Below are positions 1 to 7,135 of a stretch of 8,669 nt of DNA, one piece after another (the stretch's first letter is position 1; every line of letters begins with the position of its first letter). Source of the DNA: Chloroflexota bacterium (lineage in GTDB: Bacteria > Chloroflexota > Dehalococcoidia > UBA2247 > RBG-13-53-26); NCBI GenBank assembly GCA_003650185.1, contig QMOF01000085.1, positions 1-8,669 on the forward strand, written 5' to 3'. Below the pieces are notes generated by a model. That model saw nothing but the letters and a program-made list of their open reading frames with translations. It ran no database searches and was not told the origin of the DNA. A program made the position numbers and the translations under genes.

Positions 1-58
1 CCATAATATGGCGCTCTGCCCGGGTGCCGACATGCGGATGGTACAAAGTCACTGCCAT
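1..58 (-). CDS. possible 5' end of a further minus-strand gene, cut by the window edge
   Basis: A minus-strand reading frame is open from an in-frame TAA near 140 to the window edge. An ATG at 58-56 is preceded by an AGAGG-like Shine-Dalgarno about 8 nt upstream (a GTG directly before the ATG is an alternative start). The visible peptide begins MAVTLYHPHVGTRAERHIM and is not recognised. It lies downstream of the AhpD-like gene on the same strand, so it could be the next gene of the cluster or the first of another unit. The opposite strand is also open here for about 45 codons, so coding is not certain. Only 19 codons are visible and no function can be given. Confidence 0.25.
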   Translation of the reverse strand, partial: MAVTLYHPHVGTRAERHIM

Positions 59-378
59 CACTCTGGCCTCTACCCGCTCGCTTTGGCCGGTTACAACGAC
101 CAACACGCAGCGACACCATGGGCAGCGTGCCAACGAAAGACATTATGAACTTATGCCCAAAATCATGATAGTACGCTTGTTGGCTAACGTCAAGGGATGA
201 CTTCGCTTATTGGTGGGGTTGGGTGGAAGGCACTCCAGGTATACTTCTTCCGCTGTTGCTGTTGGGTGGCGGGTGCTCAAGGGAACGTGGGTAGCCGGGG
301 TGTGGCCAGGCTGTATGCATTCCTGCTTAGAGCAGCGGACAGATTGTACCCCTTCTCAGAATAGATGCCGCCAGCACA
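59..378. other. non-coding stretch downstream of the AhpD-like gene
   Basis: These 320 bases separate the stop of the AhpD-like gene (379) from the possible gene at the left edge. I find no convincing open frame, tRNA or repeat. The only structure noted is a short perfect inverted repeat, CTGCT-TAG-AGCAG, at 323-335. It lacks a T-run on either side and so is not a standard intrinsic terminator. The end of the cluster's transcript and any promoter for a following gene would be expected here, but neither is identifiable by eye. Confidence 0.5.
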
Positions 379-894
379 TCATGCCCCCCATCTGCCGAAG
401 GACACACGATAGAGCAGATAGTCCCAGGAATTGCCTATGAGATTTCCCACCCGGATCATGCGCAGCACTACGTCTATTGCCTGTGCCTTCTGAGCCCCAT
501 AGGTGTCCACCAGCTTCTCGACCCACTCGCGATCCGGCTTGGCGTTCGCTTCGGCCCAGTGCTGGGCATAGAGGAGTGCCAGGGCCTCCTCTTCAGGGCA
601 GTTCTCAAGGTTTCCACAGAGTAGGCCCCTGACCTCCTCCCTGCTGAGCCCGCTTTGCAGAGCTTGCCTTGTGTGGACCCAGGAGCAGTAGCGGCACTGG
701 TTCACCGCCGTCACAGCCAGCATCAACCTCTGCTGAAAAGCTGCGGACAGGACCCGCTTCCTGCTGATGCTCATGATCAGCCTCAAGTGCCTCGCCAGGA
801 ATGCCACGTCCTTGAGAGGCTCTGTCCAACTTCCGTAAGTCCTTTTAGGGAACCTCACAGCCGATCTGCTCCCGGTGTAAGCTGGCGGGAACAT
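379..894 (-). CDS. AhpD-like / carboxymuconolactone decarboxylase family protein
   Basis: This is a 171-residue protein of the AhpD/CMD fold. The core carries a CxxC motif followed by His: C67, C70 and H74 within VNQCRYCSWVH. This is the arrangement used by AhpD-type peroxidase/disulfide-relay proteins, and true carboxymuconolactone decarboxylases usually lack both cysteines. The sequence around LMLAVTAVN (58-65), the EEALALLYAQHWAE stretch and the C-terminal GNLIGNSWDYLL segment fit a longer CMD-like subfamily with a basic N-terminal extension (FPKRTY, 15-20). ATG at 894 is preferred over the TTG immediately before it. A later ATG at 774 has a better GAGG site 6 nt upstream but would remove the extension, which looks family-conserved. 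It starts 79 nt after livM and is probably the last gene of the operon. Its role could be redox protection or a step on the imported acid. Family assignment is solid, function open. Confidence 0.85.
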   Translation of the reverse strand: MFPPAYTGSRSAVRFPKRTYGSWTEPLKDVAFLARHLRLIMSISRKRVLSAAFQQRLMLAVTAVNQCRYCSWVHTRQALQSGLSREEVRGLLCGNLENCPEEEALALLYAQHWAEANAKPDREWVEKLVDTYGAQKAQAIDVVLRMIRVGNLIGNSWDYLLYRVSFGRWGA

Positions 895-966
895 CAATGA
901 TAGCCCTTATGAAGAAACGACGCAAGCATGCCGCGCGAGCTGGCAGACTGCGCTCCAGGCGGAAGA

Positions 967-982
967 GGGCCGACTACGGCCC
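967..982 (-). repeat. GC-rich hairpin spanning the livM stop codon
   Basis: GGGCC at 967-971 and GGCCC at 978-982 form a perfect 5-bp inverted repeat around a 6-nt loop that contains the livM stop codon. No T-run follows on the minus strand, so it is not a classical terminator. It may slow decay or weakly separate livM from the AhpD-like gene, or it may be chance in GC-rich sequence. Confidence 0.3.
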
Positions 983-1957
983 GCGCAAACGGGCTGCGAT
1001 GCGCGATCCTCGTAGCGCTTCGCCTGCCCTTTGGGTCAGTGGCAGAAGCCGCCCAGGCAGGCTGACTACGCCCTCACGCAAGAACATCACCACCAGGATC
1101 AGGGCAACGCCGAAAACTATCGGCTCGTAGTTGCCGAAGGTGCGGAAGCTCTCGCTGAAGAGGGACAAGGTACATGCACCGATAATCGGCCCCATAATGG
1201 AGCCCAACCCGCCAACCACAACGTAGATCAGAACGTAGACTGACAGCCAGAAGGTGAAGGACTCGGGGCTTATATGCCTGAGGTAGTGAGCAAAGAAGCT
1301 GCCCGCTACCCCGGCGAAAAAGCTGCCAATGACGAAGGCCACAATCTTGTATTTCATTATGTTGATGCCGAGGGACTCGGCCAGTGAATCGGCCTGGCTG
1401 ATGGCCACCAGGTTCATGCCGATTCGGGACTTGTCGATGCGGTATACCACCAGAATCGTGAGCAGCATCAGCGGCAACACGAGATAGTAGTATGAGGCGC
1501 GAGTCGCCAGCTCGATGCCGAAGAAGCTAGGATGAGGGATGGCTGAAATTCCCGAAGGGCCGCCGAAGAGATCCTTGCCAAAGCTGTTGAATATGCTCCT
1601 GACAATCTCGGCGAAGGCAAAGGTTACCAGGGCGAAGAAAAGGCCCTTGAGCCTCAGAGTGGGATAGCCAATCAGCACTGCAATGACGGCAGCCATGATA
1701 CCTGCCAAAGGCATGGCCATCGGGAACGGCAGTCCGGCTCTCATGGTCAGCAAAGCAGAGGTGTACGCGCCAATGGCCATAAACGCGGCGTGACCGATGG
1801 AGAGTTGCCCTGATCTCAGTATCAGCCACAGGCTTGTGGCCATGATTATGTTGACGGCGGTCATGATAAACATGTGCAAATAGAAGTTGCTGGTCAGGAA
1901 CAGAGGCACCAGGAATAGCAGCAGCACCAGAGCCGCCAGTTGCAGTTGCCGTGTCAA
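974..1957 (-). CDS. livM: LivM-type HAAT ABC transporter permease
   Basis: This 327-residue, very hydrophobic protein is one of the two membrane subunits of the importer and pairs with LivH to form the channel. An N-terminal membrane segment (about 6-32) is followed by the family hallmark RSGQLSIGHAAFMAIGAY (48-64). The cytoplasmic coupling region RIGMNLVAISQADSLAESLG (178-197) contacts the ATPases, and the typical GGLGSIMGPIIGA follows (249-261). The C-terminal tail after about 296 is basic and cytoplasmic. The start is an unusual TTG at 1957, chosen because GGAGG lies just upstream (1962-1966), the livH stop is only 10 nt away, and no ATG or GTG is available in frame before the first membrane segment. 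Gene order livG-livF-livH-livM differs from the E. coli order livHMGF. Confidence 0.93.
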   Translation of the reverse strand: MTRQLQLAALVLLLFLVPLFLTSNFYLHMFIMTAVNIIMATSLWLILRSGQLSIGHAAFMAIGAYTSALLTMRAGLPFPMAMPLAGIMAAVIAVLIGYPTLRLKGLFFALVTFAFAEIVRSIFNSFGKDLFGGPSGISAIPHPSFFGIELATRASYYYLVLPLMLLTILVVYRIDKSRIGMNLVAISQADSLAESLGINIMKYKIVAFVIGSFFAGVAGSFFAHYLRHISPESFTFWLSVYVLIYVVVGGLGSIMGPIIGACTLSLFSESFRTFGNYEPIVFGVALILVVMFLREGVVSLPGRLLPLTQRAGEALRGSRIAARLRGP

Positions 1958-1961
1958 TTTG

Positions 1962-1966
1962 CCTCC
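1962..1966 (-). promoter_or_regulatory. ribosome-binding site of livM (TTG start)
   Basis: GGAGG on the minus strand lies only 4 nt before the TTG start codon of livM and directly after the livH stop. The short spacing and the non-ATG start suggest that livM translation is reduced or depends on ribosomes finishing livH. Confidence 0.6.
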
Positions 1967-1967
1967 A

Positions 1968-2825
1968 TCAACGACCGAACAATCCTTGCGGCCTGACTAG
2001 TAGTATGATGATCAGCAGCGCAAACCCTATGATGTTGGCAACAGAGTTGCCAAAGAGAGTGGCGCCAAAGCTGTCCACAAAGCCAAGGATCAATCCGCCG
2101 ACTGCGGCGCCGGAGATACTGCCCATGCCGCCCAGGCAGATGATTATGAAGGCCTTCATTATGACAGACCCTCCCATGAAGGGGTTCACGTAGAAGACCG
2201 GTGCGATAAGTGCCCCGGCCGCCGATGCAAGGGCGCAGCCAACACCGAAGGCCAGGCAGGAGATGAAAGCCACGTCTATTCCCTGGAGGGCAGCAGCATC
2301 CGAGTCCTGGGCCACGGCGCGCATCGCCTGCCCTGTTCTGGTCCATTTCACGAAGGCGAACAAAGCTATCATTATGGCTACACTGATAGGGATTATTATC
2401 AAGCGTTCCATGGAAATTGCGGCGCCACCGAACCTGAGAACGGTGTCAAAGGGACCATCTACTGGCCTATCACCAGCACCGAAAGCTACCGAGGCGATGC
2501 CTTGCAAGGCCATGGCCAGCCCGAGTGAGAGAATGACCTGGGGTAGGTGAGCTTGCTGCATAGGAAGGAACAACACTCTTTCGAGGAGAATGCCGAGGAC
2601 ACCAACTACCAGGATAGCCAGGACAAGAGCCAGGAAGAAGTTCAGGTGATACTCCATTGAGAAGTAATACACTGCAAATGCCCCCAGCATGTATATCTCG
2701 CCATGGGCGAAGTTGACTATGTGCATGATGCTGTAGATGAGTGTGAACCCAGACGCCATCAGCACGTAGACTGAAGCCAGCATAAGGGCATTCAGGAGCG
2801 TTTGTGTGAACTCAGCACCTGTCAT
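1968..2825 (-). CDS. livH: LivH-type HAAT ABC transporter permease
   Basis: This is the second membrane subunit of the importer, 285 residues from the preferred start. The N-terminal half has the LivH hallmark GFTLIYSIMHIVNFAHGE (26-43). The cytoplasmic coupling loop contains TRTGQAMRAVAQDSDAAALQG, and the C-terminal half has GGMGSISGAAVGG and ends RPQGLFGR, a common LivH C-terminus. Several hydrophobic helices (about eight) can be counted by eye. The frame is open to a GTG at 2852, which would add nine residues. ATG at 2825 is preferred because AAGAGG lies 8 nt before it and the shorter protein matches the family N-terminus. It starts 60 nt after livF and ends 10 nt before livM. Confidence 0.93.
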   Translation of the reverse strand: MTGAEFTQTLLNALMLASVYVLMASGFTLIYSIMHIVNFAHGEIYMLGAFAVYYFSMEYHLNFFLALVLAILVVGVLGILLERVLFLPMQQAHLPQVILSLGLAMALQGIASVAFGAGDRPVDGPFDTVLRFGGAAISMERLIIIPISVAIMIALFAFVKWTRTGQAMRAVAQDSDAAALQGIDVAFISCLAFGVGCALASAAGALIAPVFYVNPFMGGSVIMKAFIIICLGGMGSISGAAVGGLILGFVDSFGATLFGNSVANIIGFALLIIILLVRPQGLFGR

Positions 2826-2833
2826 GGCCCCAG

Positions 2834-2839
2834 CCTCTT
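2834..2839 (-). promoter_or_regulatory. ribosome-binding site that sets the livH start
   Basis: AAGAGG on the minus strand ends 8 nt before the ATG at 2825. This favours that codon over the in-frame GTG at 2852. Confidence 0.55.
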
Positions 2840-2885
2840 GGTGGCCCCCCACCAGCTTCGTCCGTTTGCCGCATGCTCGCTCTGC

Positions 2886-3573
<688 letters not shown>

Positions 3574-3593
<20 letters not shown>

Positions 3594-4350
3594 ACGCTGT
3601 CCCCAGGTAGGCCTCTATGACCTGATTATTGCTGCGGATCTCGTCGGGCCTTCCCTCGGCAATCTTCACGCCGAAGTTCAGGACGCACAGCCTCTCACAG
3701 ATGCCCATGACCATTTTCATATCGTGTTCAACCAGCAGAACTGTCGTCCCTCTGTCACGAATTTGCCCTATCCTTTCCATGGTCTGTGCTGTCTCAAACG
3801 GATTCATTCCTGCTACGGGCTCGTCCAGCATGATGAGCTCAGGATTAGCAGCCAGTGCCATGGCTATGCCCAGCGATCGCTGATGCCCGTGAGGAAGGTT
3901 CCTGGCCAGGACATGGCGCACATCGCCCAGCCCCATGAAATCCGCCAGCTCGTTGGCCTTCTCTAGGAGACGCTCTTCGCTGGCTCTGGTGGATGGTGTA
4001 TTGAGTATCGCCTTCCATATCGTTCTCACGGAGGTCAGGTGAAAGCCGAGCAGAATATTCTGCAGCACCGTCATCTCACTGACGAGCATGGTGTGCTGAA
4101 AGGTCCTCACCAGGCCTCTCTGGGCGATTTTGTGTGGTTTGAAGCCAGTGATGTCCTCGCCACGGAACAGTACCTGGCCCTTAGAAGGAGCCAATACCCC
4201 GCTGATGAGATTGAAGACCGTGGTCTTGCCAGCCCCGTTGGGCCCGATGAGCCCGACAATCTCGCCGCTCTCGATGGTCAAGTCGAGCTCGTTGACGGCA
4301 ATCACTCCACCGAAGTGCTTCGTCAGCTTCCTCAACTCTAGCAGAGGCAT
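3574..4350 (-). CDS. livG: LivG-type HAAT ABC transporter ATP-binding protein
   Basis: This 258-residue ABC ATPase is the partner of LivF. Motifs are Walker A GPNGAGKTT (36-44), Q-loop RTFQ (82-85), Walker B LIMLDEP (172-178) followed by VAGMNP typical of LivG, and a canonical switch histidine in LLVEHDMKMVM (H209). The C-terminal IEAYLG is the usual LivG ending. The signature helix reads NLPHGHQR (151-158) rather than LSGGQ. Pro and the second-position change are common in LivG (LPYG or LAYG), but His at both variable positions is less usual. The ATG at 4350 fits the family start, but no clear Shine-Dalgarno precedes it in the 77-nt gap after CoA-transferase 2. Confidence 0.95.
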
Positions 4351-4395
4351 ATCAGCGTATTCGGCACAGAGGCTACCGCGCCATGTCCGGGTGCT

Positions 4396-4418
4396 GGCGA
4401 GTCAGTTGGACGCTCGCC
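4396..4418 (-). repeat. inverted repeat in the CoA-transferase 2 to livG gap
   Basis: GGCGAG (4396-4401) and CTCGCC (4413-4418) form a perfect 6-bp, mostly G-C stem with an 11-nt loop, 10 nt downstream of the stop of CoA-transferase 2. There is no T-run after it on the minus strand. It could stabilise or process the message between the enzyme and transporter halves, or act as a weak terminator. Chance is not excluded. Confidence 0.35.
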
Positions 4419-4427
4419 TGCCTGCTG

Positions 4428-5777
4428 TCAAATGGCCGCCCGGCCGTGAACCACGATGCTAGGATGATACTCCATGCCAATGTGCCCATCACGTTCCAGT
4501 TCGGCGTACTCCTCGTCGGAAACCCCGAGGAGCTGTTTGTAGACATACTCATTGTGCTCGCCGAGACGACAGGGCGGTCGACGGATGCTCCCCGGTGTCC
4601 TGGACATCTTCCACAGCATACCGGGGTACAGGTGGCTCCCGCACTCAACGTGGGTGACTTGCTCGAAGAACCCGCGCTCCCTTATGTGAGGGTCAGCATA
4701 ACAGTCTCTCTCGTCCATGAGCGGGCCAGCCGCTACGCCAGCTTCCTGCAACAGGTGCATCACCTCATAGTCCTGGCGCTGCCGAGTCCAATCGGCGATG
4801 TGCCGGTCGAGCTCATCCTGGTTGTGCCAGCGGCTCAGCGTATCCGAGAACTTGCCATCATCAGCCCAGGATGGGTCGCCCATGGCGTGACACAATGCTT
4901 GCCATTCCTTGTCGGAGCAAACGGTAATGGCTATCCAACGATCGTCTCCCTGGCAGGGATAGAGGCCACAGGGCGCTGCCGAAGGGTGTCTGTTGCCTAT
5001 CGGTTCCTGCACCCGCCCGTTCATGGTGTAGTCCATGACGGCTTCACCCAACTGGGGGATGATAGTCTCAATCTGGGCTACGTCAACGAACTGGCCCTTT
5101 CCTGTCCGCTGACGGTAGTGCAGAGCGAGCATGGCCGCGAAGGCTGCCACGGCCCCGGCAGCGGCATCGCAATGGTAGACTTCGGTGGTCCAGGTAGGGT
5201 CAGCTTCAGGATAGCCGCGCAGCAGCGTATGCCCTGCGATGCACTCCAGGTGCCTGCCCAGGGCTATTCGATCGGAGTATGGTCCACTACTTCCGAAAGC
5301 CGGCATGGAGACCATGATGATATCCGGCTTCACCTTCTTCAGTTCCTCATAGCTCAAGCCGATCTTGTTCATTGTGCCGTAGGCGTTGTTCTCAATGAAT
5401 AGATCGCTTATCCCGACGAGCCTCTTGAGTATCTCTAGGCCTTTGGGCCGCATGTAGTCAACTGTCATGCTGAGCTTGTTGCGGGCGTGGACGTTGAACA
5501 TGGCCGCCCTGTTGTATGGTCGCTCTCCTGCCTTTCGGTCGGGATATCCCGCGGTGGCCATCCCGCGTGTGCTCAGCAGGCTGTCAGTGGGTCGCACCAT
5601 GATGCCCCTGGTGCCGTAGGGCGCAAACCTGGTGTTCTCCACCCTGATGACCTCCGCCCCCATGTCTGCCAGCATCATGGTGGTAAAGGTACCGGCCCAC
5701 ACCACTGTCATGTCGACTACCCGTATTCCCACCAGGGGAAGATTTCCTGCAGCGCTAGGGGGACGCTCTGACATCAT
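4428..5777 (-). CDS. family III (CaiB/BaiF) CoA-transferase, second subunit, catalytic Asp present
   Basis: This 449-residue cytoplasmic enzyme belongs to the family that moves CoA from a donor acyl-CoA to a free carboxylic acid through an aspartyl-CoA intermediate. The N-terminal segment LADMGAEVIRVEN (36-48) is the usual CoA-binding region, followed by DLFIEN (125-130) and FGSSGPY (161-167). D204 in HCDAAAG aligns without gaps with the catalytic Asp of formyl-CoA transferase: each lies 4 residues before a Gly that is 16 residues upstream of TGxGQ. GNRHPSAAPCGLYPCQGDDR is the typical motif after it, and DPHIRERGFF lies in the C-terminal part. It is longer than the usual ~400 residues, with extra sequence at about 50-90. 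Its ATG overlaps the TGA of the preceding CoA-transferase (ATGA); a second ATG follows at once. The acid substrate is unknown. Confidence 0.92.
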   Translation of the reverse strand: MMSERPPSAAGNLPLVGIRVVDMTVVWAGTFTTMMLADMGAEVIRVENTRFAPYGTRGIMVRPTDSLLSTRGMATAGYPDRKAGERPYNRAAMFNVHARNKLSMTVDYMRPKGLEILKRLVGISDLFIENNAYGTMNKIGLSYEELKKVKPDIIMVSMPAFGSSGPYSDRIALGRHLECIAGHTLLRGYPEADPTWTTEVYHCDAAAGAVAAFAAMLALHYRQRTGKGQFVDVAQIETIIPQLGEAVMDYTMNGRVQEPIGNRHPSAAPCGLYPCQGDDRWIAITVCSDKEWQALCHAMGDPSWADDGKFSDTLSRWHNQDELDRHIADWTRQRQDYEVMHLLQEAGVAAGPLMDERDCYADPHIRERGFFEQVTHVECGSHLYPGMLWKMSRTPGSIRRPPCRLGEHNEYVYKQLLGVSDEEYAELERDGHIGMEYHPSIVVHGRAAI

Positions 5778-7003
5778 ATTGCACCAGCGTCTCTGAGCCT
5801 GGCCAGATCCTCGCGGCTGTAGCCCAGACTACAGTATATCTCTACGTTATGCTCTCCCAGGAGAGGTGCCGCCCTTGGTGTCTTGGCGGGCGTCTCTGAG
5901 GGTCTGAATGGGGCTCCAGGATATGTTAACCTCCCCGTCCTGGGATGCTCGATTTCAACAAAGAAGCCCCTCTCGCGAAAGTGAGGATCGTTCACAAGGT
6001 CCTCGGTGGTGTAGAGGGGTGCCAGGGCGGCCCGCGCGCTCTTGGCAGCTTCCCATATCTCGGTCTTGGTGCGGTTCATGGCCCACGGATAGAGAACGGC
6101 AAGGATGGCATGCTGGCACTGAGTGTCCATCTGGCCTTCAGCGGTGCCGAATTCCGGGCCCGCAAGTTCGGGCGGCGAACCCAGCAAGGCGAAATTGCGG
6201 GGCCACCAGGGTACCCCGCCAGCCACATCAAAGTAGCCATCTTTGCAGGGGTATATCCCTTCCGGACAGCCCGACATGATGCCGCCCCTACTGCCGCCAA
6301 CACGCGTCGTTATCTCCTTCTGGCCTGTGTATTGATGTGCCAGCAGGTAGGGTGCCCGCCGGTCCATGCTACCCAGGCATGTCTCTAGCAGTGAGACGTC
6401 AACATGCTGGCCCGTGCCGGTCAACCTGCTGCCAAAGAGAGCGATCATGGTGGCCGTTGCTGCCAGAACGCCTGCCTGGTACTGGAGGACATTGCCTCCC
6501 AGCTTCAGAGGTGCCCTGTCGGGCTGCCCCACCATTTTCATGGAGGTACCCATGGCATTGAGCGCCAGCTCAGAAAGCCTGTAGTTGCGGTAGGGGCCCG
6601 TCTGGCCGAAATTGGAGATGGAAGTCAACACCAGGCTTGGATTGGCCTTCTGCAGGGTGGAATAGTCAAGCCCCAGTGATGGCATCACTCGTGGCGAGAA
6701 GCTCTCCACCACAATGTCAACCTGCTCCACCAACTTGCGCAGGATCTTCTTACCGGCGTGTGACTTCACATTAAGGGTGATGCTTCTCTTGTTTGTGTTC
6801 AGATGCAGGAAGAGTCCGCTTTTCTCAATGTCGGGCTCATCGTCCAGGAAAGGTCCAATGCTTCTAGCGGGGTCTCCCTGCCCTGGTCTTTCAACCTTGA
6901 TGACCTCCGCGCCGTAGTCTGCCAACAGCTTGGTGCAGTATGGGCCGGCAATGTACCAGGTAAGGTCCAACACACGGACGTCTGATAGCGCACTCTCAGT
7001 CAT
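5774..7003 (-). CDS. family III (CaiB/BaiF) CoA-transferase homologue, catalytic Asp replaced by Gln
   Basis: This 409-residue protein has the family length and all the usual landmarks: LADYGAEVIKVERPGQGDPAR (27-47), NKRSITLN (71-78), DIVVESFSP (96-104), NFGQTGPY (131-138), TGTGQHVDVSLLE after residue 194, and DPHFRERGFF near the C-terminus. At the position of the catalytic Asp it has Gln (Q174 in VLQYQAG); the spacing to TGTGQ is the same as in formyl-CoA transferase, so the alignment is not in doubt locally. It may be inactive alone and serve as the partner of the next gene, which keeps the Asp and overlaps it by 4 nt. The start ATG at 7003 has GGAGGG about 10 nt upstream. Substrate unknown; family call firm, loss of activity inferred. 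Confidence 0.92.
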   Translation of the reverse strand: MTESALSDVRVLDLTWYIAGPYCTKLLADYGAEVIKVERPGQGDPARSIGPFLDDEPDIEKSGLFLHLNTNKRSITLNVKSHAGKKILRKLVEQVDIVVESFSPRVMPSLGLDYSTLQKANPSLVLTSISNFGQTGPYRNYRLSELALNAMGTSMKMVGQPDRAPLKLGGNVLQYQAGVLAATATMIALFGSRLTGTGQHVDVSLLETCLGSMDRRAPYLLAHQYTGQKEITTRVGGSRGGIMSGCPEGIYPCKDGYFDVAGGVPWWPRNFALLGSPPELAGPEFGTAEGQMDTQCQHAILAVLYPWAMNRTKTEIWEAAKSARAALAPLYTTEDLVNDPHFRERGFFVEIEHPRTGRLTYPGAPFRPSETPAKTPRAAPLLGEHNVEIYCSLGYSREDLARLRDAGAI

Positions 7004-7034
7004 GTTGCAATAACCCTCCGATCGCGACGGATAC

Positions 7035-7090
7035 CTAACTCCCCCGCACCAGACGCCTAATCATAATCATGCGGCGCAAATCTCACCCAT
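7035..7090 (-). other. two tiny overlapping ORFs behind a strong ribosome-binding site (leader peptides?)
   Basis: In the 132-nt gap after the binding-protein gene, an ATG at 7090 follows AAGGAGG closely and opens a 7-codon frame, MGEICAA, ending in TGA at 7067. An ATG at 7070 overlaps that stop (ATGA) and opens an 11-codon frame, MIMIRRLVRGS, ending at 7035. The first frame is in phase with CoA-transferase 1 but is closed by two stops. The ORFs may be translated as a leader, be remnants of an older start of CoA-transferase 1, or be chance. There is no homology evidence. Confidence 0.3.
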
Positions 7091-7093
7091 ACG

Positions 7094-7100
7094 CCTCCTT
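7094..7100 (-). promoter_or_regulatory. strong Shine-Dalgarno sequence with no full-length gene behind it
   Basis: AAGGAGG on the minus strand, 3 nt before the ATG of the 7-codon ORF. It is a better match to the anti-Shine-Dalgarno than the site in front of CoA-transferase 1 itself, yet it serves no recognisable protein. Confidence 0.4.
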
Positions 7101-7115
7101 GCGAGCAGCGCGTGT

Positions 7116-7129
7116 GATTCTTCGGAATC
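7116..7129. repeat. small perfect hairpin after the binding-protein gene
   Basis: GATTC and GAATC flank TTCG, giving a 5-bp stem 6 nt after the stop of the binding-protein gene. As plus-strand RNA the loop would be the very stable C(UUCG)G type; as the minus-strand transcript, which is the one expected here, the loop is CGAA. No T-run follows. It could protect the 3' end of the binding-protein message, which is usually needed in excess over the rest of such operons, but it is short. Confidence 0.3.
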
Positions 7130-7135
7130 GACTCT

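Noticed and set aside
323..335. Terminator of the operon
   Set aside because: CTGCT/AGCAG is a short stem with a 3-nt loop and no T-run on either strand.
210..440. Plus-strand ORF of 76 codons near the left end
   Set aside because: It overlaps the 3' end of the AhpD-like gene on the other strand and its composition (many Cys, Arg, His) is typical of chance frames.
772..774. ATG at 774 as start of the AhpD-like gene
   Set aside because: It has a good GAGG site, but it would remove 40 residues that look conserved in the longer CMD-like subfamily; kept only as an alternative.
2826..2852. GTG at 2852 as start of livH
   Set aside because: ATG at 2825 has AAGAGG 8 nt upstream and gives the family-like N-terminus.
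4383..5402. Long plus-strand ORF (339 codons)
   Set aside because: It lies wholly antisense to CoA-transferase 2, which has clear family motifs; the translation has no recognisable domain and is a shadow of a GC-rich gene.
7116..7129. Intrinsic terminator after the binding-protein gene
   Set aside because: The 5-bp hairpin is not followed by a T-run on the minus strand, so I keep it only as a small hairpin.
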